DNA of 64,000 bases from Gnetum montanum. Taxonomy: Eukaryota; Streptophyta; Gnetopsida; Gnetales; Gnetaceae. Under the pieces are notes generated by a model. The model was not told the origin of the DNA. It did no database searches and worked only from the letters and a program-made list of their open reading frames with translations. Below, piece by piece: positions 33,285-46,800 of the stretch. The number at the start of each line of letters is the position of its first letter. Positions within the stretch are counted from its first letter, which is position 1. Made by a program: the position numbers and the translations under genes. Where the stretch lies: positions 60,080 to 124,079 of the forward strand of contig MNCI01006881.1 of NCBI GenBank assembly GCA_015680685.1. The letters run 5' to 3'.

Positions 33285-35990
33285 AGGATCTCTTGAGAAA
33301 ATGAGCACATACGAGAATCTTCATTTACCTTTAGCCTTGACTAGACCTTATGGCAGACTCATGAAATGCATAAACACAAAACTTTTAAACTTTGAATTGC
33401 CTTCTTATGACACCAACATAGCATCCCTAGAAACATCACTAGATTGGCTAGAACATCTAGTTTGAGCTCTAGACATAGAAGTAGGTGTGTGACTAAGGAT
33501 CCCCTCATAGAAGTCCTTGTAAAAATATGTAAAGGTGAGGAAAAAACATTGAAGCTTAGTTCTTTATTGGAGCCTCAAATCCAACAGAATATCTCTAGAG
33601 TCCTTAGTGATAATGTCAAGGTGTTCCCATGGTCTTATGAGGATATGCTAGGCTTAGACACATGTATAATACAACATAACATGATTTTAGATTTATGCAT
33701 TAAACTAGTCAAACAAAAGGCTTGTAAAATCAAGCTAGAGATCGTGTTGGCCATCCATGATAAAATCACTAAACTTTACCAGGCCAGTTTCATTCAGGTA
33801 GTTGACGATGCAGACTAGGTTTCAAACATCTTAGTTTTCCCAAAGAAAACCAATGGTATATGCATTTGCATAGACTTCTAAGACCTAAACAAGGTAACTA
33901 GTAAAGATGATTTCCCATTGCCCAGTATTGACCAACTTGTTGATACCATGATTGGTCATGCCTTGTTGTCCTTTATGGATGGGTTTTTAGGGTACAACCA
34001 AATTCACATTAACCTAGAGCACCAACTTACCACTACTTTCATAACCCCTTGTGGGGCCCTTTTTTATACAATGATGTCCTTTGGATTAAAGAATGCTGGA
34101 GTGACATGTCAACATGTAATGACATACATCTTTAGCAACTATCTACTAGAATTTCTCAATGATGACATTGATGACATAGTGGTTAATTTCAAAATAGCTC
34201 ATGACCATGCAAATGACTTGGATTGTGTTCTTAAACATTTCCATAGGCATGACCTTTACCTTAATCCCAAAAATTATGTCTTTGGTGTTAAAACCGATTG
34301 CATGTTAGGCTTTGTGGTATCCAAAATAGGAATACACGTAGACCCTAACAAGGTCAAAGCTATCATCAACTTAGCACCACCAGCAAACCTTAAGGAGATA
34401 TGCAGATTACAAGGTAGAATACCATTCATACGTAGGTTTCTTGCAAGGTTGACTGATAAGTTAAAACTAATGTAGCATTTTCTCAAAAAAGGAGTCAACT
34501 TTGAGTAGACAGATCAATGCCAAGAAGCATTTAAAAATTTGAAAAGGAGCTAGTTCAACTTCCAACAATCTACCCTCTGCAAAGAGATAAGCCTTTCTAT
34601 ATCTACATTGCAACCTCAGATACATCCATTACTTCTTTGCTTTGCTGAAAGTGCGATGATAGTTCTGAGGTTCCTATTTACAACTTAAGTCATGCACTAA
34701 TAGCACATAAGGAAAAATACAACAATGTGGAAAAAAACTATCTTACCTTAGTCTTTGCACTTAAAAAAATGGAGACACTACCTTTTCCATAGTTAAGTCA
34801 ACATCATTTGCAAAAGTAATGTACTTATGGCTATTATAGCAAACAATCATGGGAATACATACTTATAGGTGATAGTACTTTATGTTGTAGATCCTATGAT
34901 GGGATACTATTAACTTGTATTAGTGGTAGTGAAGCATAATAGATAATTAACCAAGTTCATGAAGCACTATGTGGGGGTCATATAGCTCCTAGGGAAGTGG
35001 CAGCAAAAATCTAATGTCTAAGCTACTACTGGCCTTACATGGAGTGCAATTACATCTCCAAGGTCAGAACATGTGACATGTGTCAATGGCATGGGAACCT
35101 AATGCATGTGTCACCTACTAAACTACATACTACACAAATCACATGTCCATTTCAATGTTGGGGGTTGGACATCATAGGGCCTATAATGCCTAAGTCTTCC
35201 ATAGGACACAACTTCATCATTACCACAACTAAGTATTTTACAAAGTCGGTAGAAGCTATCCCTCTTAGGGAGAAAACATCCCAGCAAGTTTGTAAATTTG
35301 TTATTGACAATATAGTGATCCAATTTAGTCTTTCATAGTCATAGACAATAGGCCACAATTTAGTAGTGTATAAACCAAAGCCTTCTATGAAAACCTTATC
35401 ATCAAACACTCCTTTTTGTCACCATACTACCCTTAGATGAATTTTTAAGTAGCGACTACAAATAAGATCATCATCAACGTCCTAAAGAGGATGCTTAACA
35501 ATAGCAAGTGAAAATGGCATGAACAATTAGTCTATGCACTTTGAGCCTACCACAAAATATGCAAAACCACAACAAGTAAAATGCCATATAGTCTAGTTTA
35601 CAGACCTAAAGCAATGTTGCCTCTTGAATTGTAGGTCTCATCACTCTACATGATCCTCTCGAGCTTCATGGATCAGGTTTAGAACAAAAATTTCAAAATC
35701 ATTAACCTCAACTCTATAGAGGAAGAGTGCATCCAAACACTTAATCGTGTTGAGTGGTACCAAGAGAAGTAATGACAAAAACATCATCACAATCAGCATC
35801 AATGCCCAATCAAGAAAGAGAACCTGGTTCTCAAGGTCGTTCATGAGCCCATGAATAAATTCTTAGCCAACTAAAGAGGCCTTTCTTAGTTACTAAGGCA
35901 TATGAAAATGGAGCATTCAAGTTTGCTGATCTAGATGGCAATAATTTTTCCAATCCTATTAACTCGTACCTAAAGCCATACTATGCTTGA
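33285..35990 (+). pseudogene. pol: pol 1: RT-RNase H-integrase, second RNase H deleted
   Basis: Order: linker with FPWSYEDMLGLD (about 33630); RT (33700-34480) with PSIDQLVDTMIGHALLSF, FGLKNAG and a catalytic box reading DIDD in place of YxDD; RNase H (34480-34840). The sequence then jumps to the pre-integrase phrase DSTLCCRSYDGILL near 34870. Pol 2 has about 750 bp more here, holding the archaeal RNase H, so this copy lost that domain. Integrase has an intact-looking HHCC (CGGH ... CDMCQ) and WGLDIIGPI; stops break the second half. GPF-like and RAY-like tail phrases end near 35990. Preceded by the antisense promoter region, followed by the TTAAACTAGCATA array. Confidence 0.82.
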
Positions 35991-36029
35991 CATGCAATAT
36001 CGCATCGACAACAAATGCAAGGTAAGTAG

Positions 36030-36310
36030 AATATTCAATATGATATTAAACTAGCATAGAATGTTTGCTATGATGTTAAACTAGCATAGAATGTCTACTA
36101 TGACATTAAACTAGCATAGAATGTCTACTATGATGTTAAATTGGCATAGACCATTTTCTATGATGTTAAACTAGCATAACAGTATGCTAGGACCTTAAAT
36201 TAGCACATGACAGTCCAATCAGACCTTAAACTGGGATCACAATCTGCTAGGATCTTAAACTAGGATAGCCAGTGGTCTACCAAGACCTAAAACTAGGTTT
36301 GTGATCTAGC
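36030..36310 (+). repeat. Post-integrase array (gttaaactagcatagaatgt)
   Basis: Eight or so units of about 31-36 bp with the word atgttaaactagcatagaatgtctgctatg, losing regularity to the right. It matches the array after pol 2 (47345-47650) in position and word. Confidence 0.8.
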
Positions 36311-36399
36311 ACCTACAATCCAACATAAATGATCCTACGAACAAGCGAGAAAAAATACTTCCAATCTTCCATTGCCTACACACACCTCTCAGGTAGGAT

Positions 36400-39300
36400 G
36401 GGATGGGGCATTATAGTTCCACAATGAATTTCATATTGTCAAGGAAAAATCATCTGGGACATTTGTAGCATCGCCATCCTGGCCATCTTGTTGATCTTTC
36501 AAAGATGTCATTTGGCATCTTGCTGACCTTCTGGAGCTACCATCACCATCGCCAATCATTTTAGTTGTAGCTCTTGCCATTAGCAAAAAAAAAATCAAAT
36601 AATAAATCAATTAATAAATGGGATAACATGAAAAATCAAAATTAAATAGACAATAATACAATAAGTTAAAATAACCTGAGATGTGCCTGCATCCATGTCT
36701 GGGGGCATCATGTCAAGGTTGACCTTTAGACATTGAAGGATTTCATCCTTTAACATGTGTGTCTAGTCCTCCTCTCCAAAATCAATTCCTATGAGGGTTT
36801 TCCCTTTCTCCATGGCTATCCATATGGGTGGCCCTGGCAAAAATGTTTTAGAAGTAACCTCTTTGGAAGCAACAATGATCTCTCTCTCTGGGAACTCACT
36901 AACCACTAGATGGCTCATGAACATTTTGTAAGTCTGCTTTGCACCAATGGTATCAAGGAATATCTCTTGACATTGATGCTCCATAGACTCATCCCTATAC
37001 ATATTATAGTAGGCTGCACATTCCATCTTGTAATGATGTTTGTGGTTTCTTTGAGTCTATCCCCATTCATATACTTTGGCACTATATTCTTTCCAATCTT
37101 GGTTCTTCCTAGCCAAGAGGTCCATGTACAAATGTTTTTTAATGACCTCATGTGTAGCATCTTTCTTACCCTAAATGATTGACCAGCACCTGGCATAGTT
37201 AATCCCAATCATAAACTAGCTACTATCTAATTTTTCTTGGGCTACCAGGAAGTCATAACATGACTATAGATCTTCTAGTTTGGTTTCTTGGTTTGCCTTT
37301 TGTTCCAAGAGCTCTTGCACTTGTTTCCATAGCTCCTTATTCACACACCTACACTCCCACAACTTTCATGTGGAGTGTAGTGTGTACTTACTTGTTTCAT
37401 CATATACATGATGAAGCACCTACTCCACCTTAGGAGGAAACTCAGGTACAACATCAACCTAGACTACTCTATTAGTTGTAAAAAGAAATAAAAATAGAAT
37501 AATAAAGAAAGGGGAAAATAAGTAATGATATCAAGATAAATATACCCATCTCATGATCTATCTATTTAAGGTGGTTAATCATATCATCCACTACGCTTTG
37601 CATAAGGGTGAGTTTGTCTAGAGTTTTCGCCCACGGTTGTGTGTGGAAAGTGGATGTTGATTCTAGATGCTTAGTAGAGGCATCATCTACTGTAACATAA
37701 AGCATATTATGATCATCAAAATAAAATAAAATAAAAAGAGAGAAAAATAATAAAATGAAAGTATTAAATACATAAAAAAGGAACAAACAAAATGCAGATG
37801 GCAGTGCAAAGCTCCTATCCAATAAGCCCTCAAGGGTAAGAGTAGGGGGATCATCCATCTGCTTATCATCAAATAAATGGTCAAACTCACCATCTTCAAA
37901 TTGCAACCCATCTTATTTGAGTAGGATCAACACTTTGAGAGCTTTCTCATCTTCCATGTGTCCTTCAGGTTGAGGGACATCATCCTCTACGGGCTCCTTT
38001 TCTGCTATAAGGGCCTTGTTGCCTATGTTACACAAATATAAATTAGAATATTTTAAAAAAATAAATAAAATACACTAAATAATGAATACTTAGTAGCTAA
38101 TTCTAATTGCATGTCATGAGGTCTAAATCATAGGTTCTTGCCCCTCTCCTAAACTTCACATGCAGGCTCCTCCGCGAGGTAGGGCTACCTGATTTGCATT
38201 TTTGACCTCATCATCTCAGTGATGAGTCATGCCCCTCTTACTATGTTATCTATATTTGTTGGGGAAGATTCCCTAGCACTATCATGTGCATGGTAGGATG
38301 GCCCCCATGTGGCCCTTGGTTGTCACTAAAAATGACTTGCCAATAGCCCTTGGGGATCCTGTGACCATGTTGTGTAGAAAAAATGGTGGATCCATGACTT
38401 AAAAATATAGGTGTAATCTTGCACTATTCATTACCCATTCTCATGGACCATCAAGAGTTCCACAACCTTTCATAGGCATGCTATAAAGAAGTAAAAATGC
38501 ATGTGAGATCATGGTTGGAGGTTGCTACATAGCTCAACAATTTTAGCTCATAGGTTGTCGACAAGTTATTTGGCCCAATTATACTGTGTCCCTTCCTCTA
38601 TCACATCTCTCATTACCAAAGCTTGATCCACCCCAAGGACCTTGAAATACCACTAATTTTAGGCTCCTACAATTCAACAAATTTTTTTTCTAAATGTCAA
38701 AACTTTGGAAAAAAATTTTCTAAGTCTAGTATCACACTGTGCAGTGCAGATACCATAGCACATTGAAAATCCTAATATTTGCAATATTTTCCTAAGTCTA
38801 GTTGCTACACTCCCCAGGATAGCCAACGTAGCACCTACTTCCAAGGCTAGTTTTCACAAATCTCAAGCTAGAAGTGGTCAAAGGGCACTAAGTATGGACT
38901 AAAAAATTTGGCAAATTTTCTATCTCCTAAGGCATCAAGCTTGCTATGCTATTTAGCTTGCCCAGCTTGACACATGTCCTAGTTGATAGTCCATCCAAGT
39001 ACCAGGCTAGGAGTTGTCAAAGGCACTCAGGATGGAAAAAATAGTTTGGCAAATTTTGTATCTTTTGGGTGTGTTATGATCTACTATGCTACATATCATA
39101 GATAGTATAGCATAAGTTTTAGGGCTCAAAGTTTTCTAAGTGTTGGACAAGAAGTCAATTAAGCTATCTAGAGACAGAAGGTGCATTTGGAAATTTTTTG
39201 ACTTCTAAGGCTACATGTCCTACTTCACCCCCAGAATGTGATCAAGATGCCATGAAGAAACATTGTGATTTTTGAAAAAATTCATCAAAATGTGGATTCT

Positions 39301-41900
39301 ATGCCATGCTATGTTGCGCACTATAAATAGCGTGAGAAGCCAAAATTTGCAAAACTTTTCTAAGTGTTCATACTACGCTCCATCATGCTATGCAGTGTAG
39401 ATAGCATGACACTTGGAAAATGCTTCTGAATGCCTCTACAAAGCTCCCAAAACTTAGCATTGACCTTCATTTAAGCTTTGACGTCCCTCTTGTAGTCAAG
39501 ATCAGAAGTTTGCTTTGTTTTTGCATCCCCTATTGATCCTCAAAATTGTTCCTACACTTGACCCTACTTGAAAGAAGGGTGAAGGCGTAGTCTCAGAGCA
39601 TAGGCTCCAAGTTCAATTTATTTTGGCATTGATTTTAGGTACATGCCAGTCCCTCAAACTTTGGCACATGTAGTTCAAGTAGTGTGGTCATAGTTTGGAA
39701 TATTTTTAGTTCTTGTTCCTATCCTGTAGAGCATCACATCATTGACCTTGACACTTTGAGTGTAGCTTGTCAACATGACTTGTTCTCATCCATGCCATGT
39801 GAAACCCAAGCCATGTGGCACTCAATCCACATCTCCTGTAAATATTAGCTCTATAAATACCTTGATAATCAAGATTTTAGGGGTTGGTTAATGATCAAAA
39901 AACCACTCCAAGCACCAAGCATGAGAGCATTCATAGCATCTTCATTACTGCCACACTACAAAACATAAGCTTGACATCTAGCTGAGTACAATGACCTAGT
40001 CTTTCTAGCACCTACACAATCTAACAACTATAAGCTTGATAGGTTTAGCCTCTTTTGCAATTTCCAGCATCGCATCCACAATGTCCCAAAGACTATGACC
40101 AAATTTCCACACTACCCTGCTATGCCTATCTGACACTGTGTACCAATTTCACCCACTGATTAATTAAAAGTTAAGTTCCCACAATCTTGGGGTGGTACAT
40201 TTCTTTAGTTAAACTCTCATTTCATTTTCTTTCATAATTTGTTTCAAATTTTTGTATAATTTCCTATGTTCTCCACTGCTAACATGTATTTTCATCTAAT
40301 TTGCAATACTATTTTCAGGCTTTTGCAAATGATTATTGTTACACCAAGTAAGTCCTTGTATGATCGACTAGACCATTCAGTGTACCCCGTTTCCATTTTT
40401 TTGAGCACAACCCTCCCACAAACTCATGGTTAGGTTGTATGCCTGATCACCTCTTGATATTCTAGCCACTGACATTTTTGGATTTCATAGACCTTTCCTT
40501 GGGAAAGTAGCTTAGGAAAAGCACAAGCTCAAAATATAGGATAGAGGTGTTGTGCCCCAGGTAATTCCACTTTCTTCATGGGTATACCCTTATGGCCTTT
40601 CTTAGTGCCTAACCACTCTTCAGTGCCCTCTTTTTGGTTTAGCTCCTTATCAGTCTTCTCTCCTACTAGTACACCTTCAAAGGGGATGCTAAAGAGATCT
40701 GAGAAGAGGCCATCTATAATATCAAAGACCACCTACACATTATGAACTTGCATGTGGAATTAGTTAGCACTCTCAGTGAAGAAGTCAACTAAGGCAATCA
40801 TCTCAGCTATTAGGATATTTGGGTTCATGGTGAAGAAAAGGTAAATGAGCCCAGCCTACTAAAGATTTTGGGCTACCCTTAGTAGGGCCTCATGGCACAA
40901 CCAGTGCTACAAACTATCAACCTCACCATACTTGAAGAGGAGAGTAGCCTTAGTGCATCTTGAAACAACCACTATAACCTCTCTAGACTTAGCTATGACT
41001 ACAATAAACAAAAGTAGAATTAGGAACATGATGAAGATATAAAATTGAAAGTGCATAAAAGTAAATAGGTGATATAACTTATGTGGCACAAATAGTGTGT
41101 GGAATGGCAATAGTGGGATCAAAACCTTCTCTACACTCAGTATTAGGGATGCCCATTCAATGTCCAACCAACTGAGATTTCGACACCTCTCATACGATTT
41201 GGAATACCTACCAGGGTATGCTACCAAATTTACCCCAACTTGCACTATGAGTCTAGCATGCATGTTCTTAGCAAATGAGAATTATTGTAGGGCTATTTGG
41301 GTTAAGTCTAGTATCCCCTCTCCATCATGGAGGTTGTTTGCATCAACAAAAAACCTAGTAATAGGCAAAAAAGTAGTTAGCACCCTAAGCCATGAAACAA
41401 TAGGTAGGAAAAAAATCATAACAAGGCTCACCCTCCAGCATAGTGAACCATCCTAGGTCAGTTCTAGAAAATGGTGTGCACACATTAACTAAGAAATACA
41501 ATGTTGTATTTGTGATAGCAGTGGAACTCAGGCATTTCCCAGATCCAAGATAAGATTTTGAGGCCTTTTGGGAATTGGCTTGAGCTCCTCACCCCTTCAT
41601 CTTCAATAGGTTTGTTAGACATGAATTTCAAAATGCCTTGGTTCACCCAAGGCAACAATGTCTCAACTATAACACCTACTACTTCAATTGACAAGTGTGA
41701 CCATATGATCATACTAAAGTGGCAGAGTAGGAATTCTAAGAATTCTTGTGCACCCATCCAAAACCAAACCCCCTAGTGTCCCACACATGTATGTGGTGCA
41801 GGAACATTTGGTACAAGATCACTTATGAAACATCAAATCCCTACCATTTCGACAACAATGAGAATAGGTTTCAGCAAGATCCTACAATACCACAATAGTG
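36400..41900 (-). pseudogene. Accessory ORF copy 2, interrupted by a solo LTR
   Basis: Minus-strand exons in the order of copy 3. The N-terminal block (41880-41485) has LIVVEMVGI, GVWFWMGAQEFLEFLL and IIWSHLS, the HAD-like segment without catalytic Asp. Then NLSWLDIEWAS (about 41160) and IAEMIALVDFF with a PFEGVL phrase (40840-40530). After the solo LTR (38643-40489) come WIHHFFYTTWSQDPQG (about 38350), PPTLTLEGLLDR (37850), LMQSVVDDMINHLK (37600) with the conserved intron after it, a coiled-coil region (37350-36900) and EKGKTLIGIDFGEED (36800). A last small exon (36590-36410) holds SSRRSARCQM. In-frame stops are frequent. Removing the LTR gives about 3.6 kb, close to copy 3. The 5' flank with TATA on this strand is at 43.39 kb. 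Function unknown. Confidence 0.62.
38643..40489 (+). mobile_element. Solo LTR with 5-bp target-site duplication
   Basis: Starts TGAAATACCACTAATTTTAG and ends GGATTTCATA, flanked on both sides by GACCT (38638-38642, 40490-40494). The accessory ORF resumes exactly across it. TATA is at 39852-39859. Its U3 matches LTR D (for example AATTTTCTAAGTCTAG). The terminal CA reads TA, as in LTR H. There is no internal region, so it arose by LTR-LTR recombination. Confidence 0.92.
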
Positions 41901-43850
41901 AAAATGTTAGTATTTGAGAAAGATAAAAAAAATAATAAAAAGATACAAGAAAAAAAATCATAAAATAAGATAAAAAATAAAAAACTTATTATGTGCAACA
42001 TAATTAACTTTCTCCTGAGCCCGATAGGGAAGGGATGTTGGCATCCCCATCTAACATTCCTTGCTCCCAAAAAGGGGCATAGCACTAACATTCACATTTT
42101 TTCTATGCATTATAGTCTTAAGGAAAATATCAAAAAAATTTCTAATTGTTAGTTACTTTCCTTGCATAGTGTGACACTTTTCAACCAAAAACTTTTTAAG
42201 TGTTGATGATGGTCTCTGCAGAGCATAACATCTATTAGAATGTTTCCCAACCCAAAATTTCTATTGGTGACACTGTCTATAGACCTTAACATCTGATAGA
42301 AAGTTTTCAAAATTTTTTTGAGTGTTAGCTACATTACCCATTAAGCGTAACAATTTCCAAGCTACAAAAATTTTCTATGAGTAGTAGTTATAAAATTTTT
42401 CTAACTTTTTGTCACACTCTCAGGGATATCCTAGCATGATAGACATGACCCTAGACCACCTTGGCCAAGTCCTATCCCGTGACACCAGACATAGTAAAAA
42501 AGAAGAAGAAAACCTTATCCCACACTATGGTGTGGAACACCTGTGAAACTCCTATTCCATTTTGCAGCATGGGATGCCACAGAAACCTTGTTCCATGCTA
42601 TGACATAGGACACATAGGACACCCTTATTCCATGGCATGGAATGTGGATCACTCAAACCCTCATGACACACTATGTTCATGATACATGCCATAGAGAGTC
42701 CTGATCCACCCTATGCTCATGGAATGCCTAAAACCCTTGTTCCATCCCATGGCATGGAATTCCATAGAAAACCTCATCCCATCCAATGGTGTGGGATGCA
42801 TAAAACCCCTTACCTAGTGCTACAGCACTAGATGTTGAAACAAAAAAATAATTATGCTATGAAACCCTCATTCTGCATTGTGGGATGCTAAGAACCTCTA
42901 TTTCACACTACGATGTAGGATGCCCACAAACCCTCTACACAAAAATAGATAAAATGAGACAAAAGAAAGAAAAACATAGTGCGTACATTCCCTCCTTGGC
43001 CACAACTTAGAGTGGTCATGATAGCAACAATAATGGTCGCTACCCATGGCAAGCCACCTTCAAAAATCCAAAACCCAAAAAACATAAGGATGCATGGGAA
43101 GGCATGGAAAGAACAAAATCACAAGGGTAGAGCATGATGGCTTACCTTGATAACAATGTCCCCTAGAATTCCTCAATGCATGCCCTGGGAAGGCATCATA
43201 AGGTATGCTCACCTTCATCAACATTGGAGATGCCAAAGTGTTTACATTCTCTCTTGAGTACCATCTATGATTGTCATGCTCTAGCTCCCTCTATCGCTAC
43301 TATGCTCTGCCTTGGTTGCACTGTGCTTGCTTGGATGATTGTTGGCTCGAATGGTGAAAATGATAGGTTTACCATGGGTAAAACCTCTATTTATATCCTT
43401 CAAGATCAATGGACATGTCACCCTCCCAAGATATTCCATGTCCCATGCGTAACATGGAATGTCCTGTGTACCAGGCATAACCTAGGATAAGTGTAACACC
43501 TAGAGTTAGAAAAATTTTGCAACTTTTCTAGCTTCCTATACTTAGAAAACTTTTTGCATTTTTTTATTACCCAATAAACATTTAGCTTGATCCTAGGTAT
43601 CAAACCTTGTAAGATTTAGTTAAACTTATATCCCACACATTGTCTATGGTTTGCTATGACCTTAAATTAGCAATTTTATAGCCAATCGAGGCTACAAAAA
43701 AGAAAAATATATATATAAATAATTACTTTACATACTACATAGCTAATTAAGGCTTCATATCATTGTCTTCCTTATTCTATGCATTTGACTTTATTTAGAT
43801 AGATGTTGTTTGATATTTTTCTCATTCTTTTGTAGGATCTCTTGAAAAAG
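41901..43850 (-). promoter_or_regulatory. 5' flank and TATA box of accessory ORF copy 2
   Basis: On the minus strand the TATA box GGATATAAATAGAGG (43387-43397) lies about 1.5 kb before the ORF's first recognisable exon. Between them are repeats of the CCTTGTTCCATGCTATGACATGG type (42450-42900) and TTTTCTAACTTTTTGTCACACTCT units (42100-42440), as before copy 1. At the right, gaccttaaattagcaatttt (about 43660) and ttcttttgtag (43835, acceptor-like) lead into pol 2. No other gene is seen. Confidence 0.5.
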
Positions 43851-46800
43851 GAATGCCTATGAGAGTCTCTGTTCACCCTTAGTCTTGAATAGACCTTATG
43901 GTACATCCATGAGATGCATAAACATAAAACTCCTAGACTTTGAACTGCTTACCTATGACATAAATGTGGCATCCTTAGAGACATCACTAGATTGGCCAAA
44001 ACATCTAGTTTGAGCTCTAGACTTAGAAGTAGGTGATGTAATCAAGGATCTCCTCATAGAAGTCCCTGTAACAACATGAAAAGGTGAGGTGAAAACATTA
44101 AAACTTAGTTCCTTGTTATAGCCTCAAATCCAACAAGGCATCTCTAAAGTCCTTAGTGATAATGTGAAGGCATTTGCATGGTCCTACGAGGACATGTTGG
44201 GCTTAGATCCTTGTATAATACAACATAACATTATCCTAGATCTTCACGTTAAGTCAGTTAAGGAAAAAGCTCATAACATCAAGCTTGAGGTTTCCTTGGC
44301 CATCCGTGATAAGATCACTAAGGTATACAAAGTTGGTTTCATCTAGGAAATTGACCACACTGACTAGGTCTCAAACATTGTAGTTGTCCATAGGAAAATT
44401 GGAACTATACGCATTTTCATAGAATTCTTTGACCTAAACAAGGCAACCATTAAAGATGATTTCCCATTACCTAATATTTACCAACTCATCAATACTACAA
44501 TTGGTCATGCCTTGTCCTTCATGGATGGGTTCTCAAGATACAACCAAATCTAAATCAACCTAGAGCACCAGCTTTGCACTACTTTCATGGCCCCTTGGGG
44601 TACATTTTTTTATACAATGATGCCCTTTGGACTAAGGAATGTAGGAGCAAAATATCAATGTGCAATGATGTACATCTTTACTGACTGTTTATTAGATTTT
44701 CTCAATGATTACATTGATTGCATAGTACTTAAGTCCAAGGTGGCTCATGACCATGTAGATGACTTGGACCATGTCCTTAAACATTTCCTTAGACATGACC
44801 TTAGGCTTAATTCCAAAAAGTGTGTCTTTGGCATTAAAATTGGTCATATGTTGGGCTTTGTGGTATTAGAAGTAGGTATTGGACCCTAACAAGGGTAAGG
44901 CTATTACCAACTTAGTCCCACTAGCAAACCTTAAGGAGTTACATGGATTACAAGGTAGTCTACAATTCATACATAGGTTTATTGCAAGGTTGAGTAACAA
45001 GTTGCAGCCAATGCAATATTTTCTTAAAAAAGAAGTCCACATTGAGTGGATAGATCAATGCCAAGAGGGATTTGACAGCCTGAAAAAGAAGATGGTTCAA
45101 CTTCTAATAGTCTATCCTCTACAAGGAGATAAACCATTCTACATGAACCTTATAACCTTGGACACATCCATTTCTTCTCTAATTTTCCAAAAGCAAGACT
45201 ATGGCATCAAGGTCACTATTTACTACCTAAGCCATGCACTAGTAGCCCATGAGGGAAAATATAACAATGTGGAGAAGAACTATCTAACCTTAGCCTTTGC
45301 ACTTAAAAAGTGGAGACACTACCTTTTCCATAGTCAATTCAATGTCATCTACAAAAGCAACATACTTAGGTCCATTACAATGAACATATATGAAAGTAGT
45401 TAAATAGCAAGGTTGAAGGAAATAACTGTGGAGTTTAACTTCCACTATATAGCATAGGCATCCACAAAAGGTCAAGCAATACCTGAACAACTCATGTTTG
45501 CACTTGTAGATTATCAAGAAATGATAGATTTGGAATTCCTAGATGAGCATGTCAATAGTATAAGCCAAATACCTATAAACTTTGAGGTTGTTTTACACTT
45601 TGATGTGCTTCAACCACACAAGGTGGTAGTGCTACTAACGTTATCATGTTCTCCTCTAGGGAGATCCAATCCTTAACATTCCACTTTACATTCCCTTGTA
45701 CAAACAATGTGTTAAAGCATAAAGATCTCCTTAGAGTTGTCCTAGCAGCTCAAGAGCTAGGAATTCAAAATATAGCAGTTCGAGGTGTTTTGCAGCTAGT
45801 CATCAACCAAGTCATAGAGGTTTACACTTGTAAGGCATAACACCTACAACCTTACTGTGATTTAGCAAAGAACTTTCTCAAAAAATTTGCAACTATAGAT
45901 GTCTAACATCTCCCACAACAAAAATGGCATAGCTAACACACTAGATGATTTAGCCTTAAGCATAGAAAAAACATGTTTTCCACTTTGCCCAATTTAGTAG
46001 TGGATTGCACTAAACTTATAACTCAAACAACAAGCATTGCATCCATAAGAATAGCTCATGCCCAAGAGTCGTATGATGATATTAATTCATACCTTCAACA
46101 AGAAGAGCCCCCACAAAACTTAACCTCTACCCAAAAAGATGCAGTATGAAAGCAGTCATGATAGTACATCCTTGTAGGTTATAGCACCTTATGTCATAAA
46201 TCCTATGCTGGAATATTGTTAACTTGTGTTAGTGGCAATGAAGCATAAAAGATCATTGACCAAGTCCATGAGGGACTATGTGGGGGTCATATAGCTCCTA
46301 GAGCAATGGTGGAGAAAATCAAACATCTAGGCTATTACTGGCCTTACATGGAGTGTGATTGTGTCTCCAAGGCTAGGATATGTGATGTGTGTCAGCAACA
46401 TAGAAACCTAATGCACATGCCACCCACTGAGCTACATACTATGCATATCATGTGGTCGTTCCAACATTGGGATTTGGATATCATTGAGCCTATAATGCCT
46501 AAGTCTTCCATAGGACATAGCTTCATTATTACTGCAACTAAATATTTCACAAACTGGGTTGTAGCCATTCCCCTTAGGAAGACAACATCACAATATGTTT
46601 GAAAATTTATTCTTGACAACATAGTGTCCAATTTGATCTTCCCATGAATATAGTCATAGATAATGGGCCACAATTTAGTAGTGCAAAGAGCAAAGCCTTC
46701 TGTGAAAACCTTGACATTAAAAATTCCTTCTCATCATCATACTACCTACAAGCAAATGGTCAAGTAGAGGCTACAAACAAGGTCATCGTCAACCTTCTAA

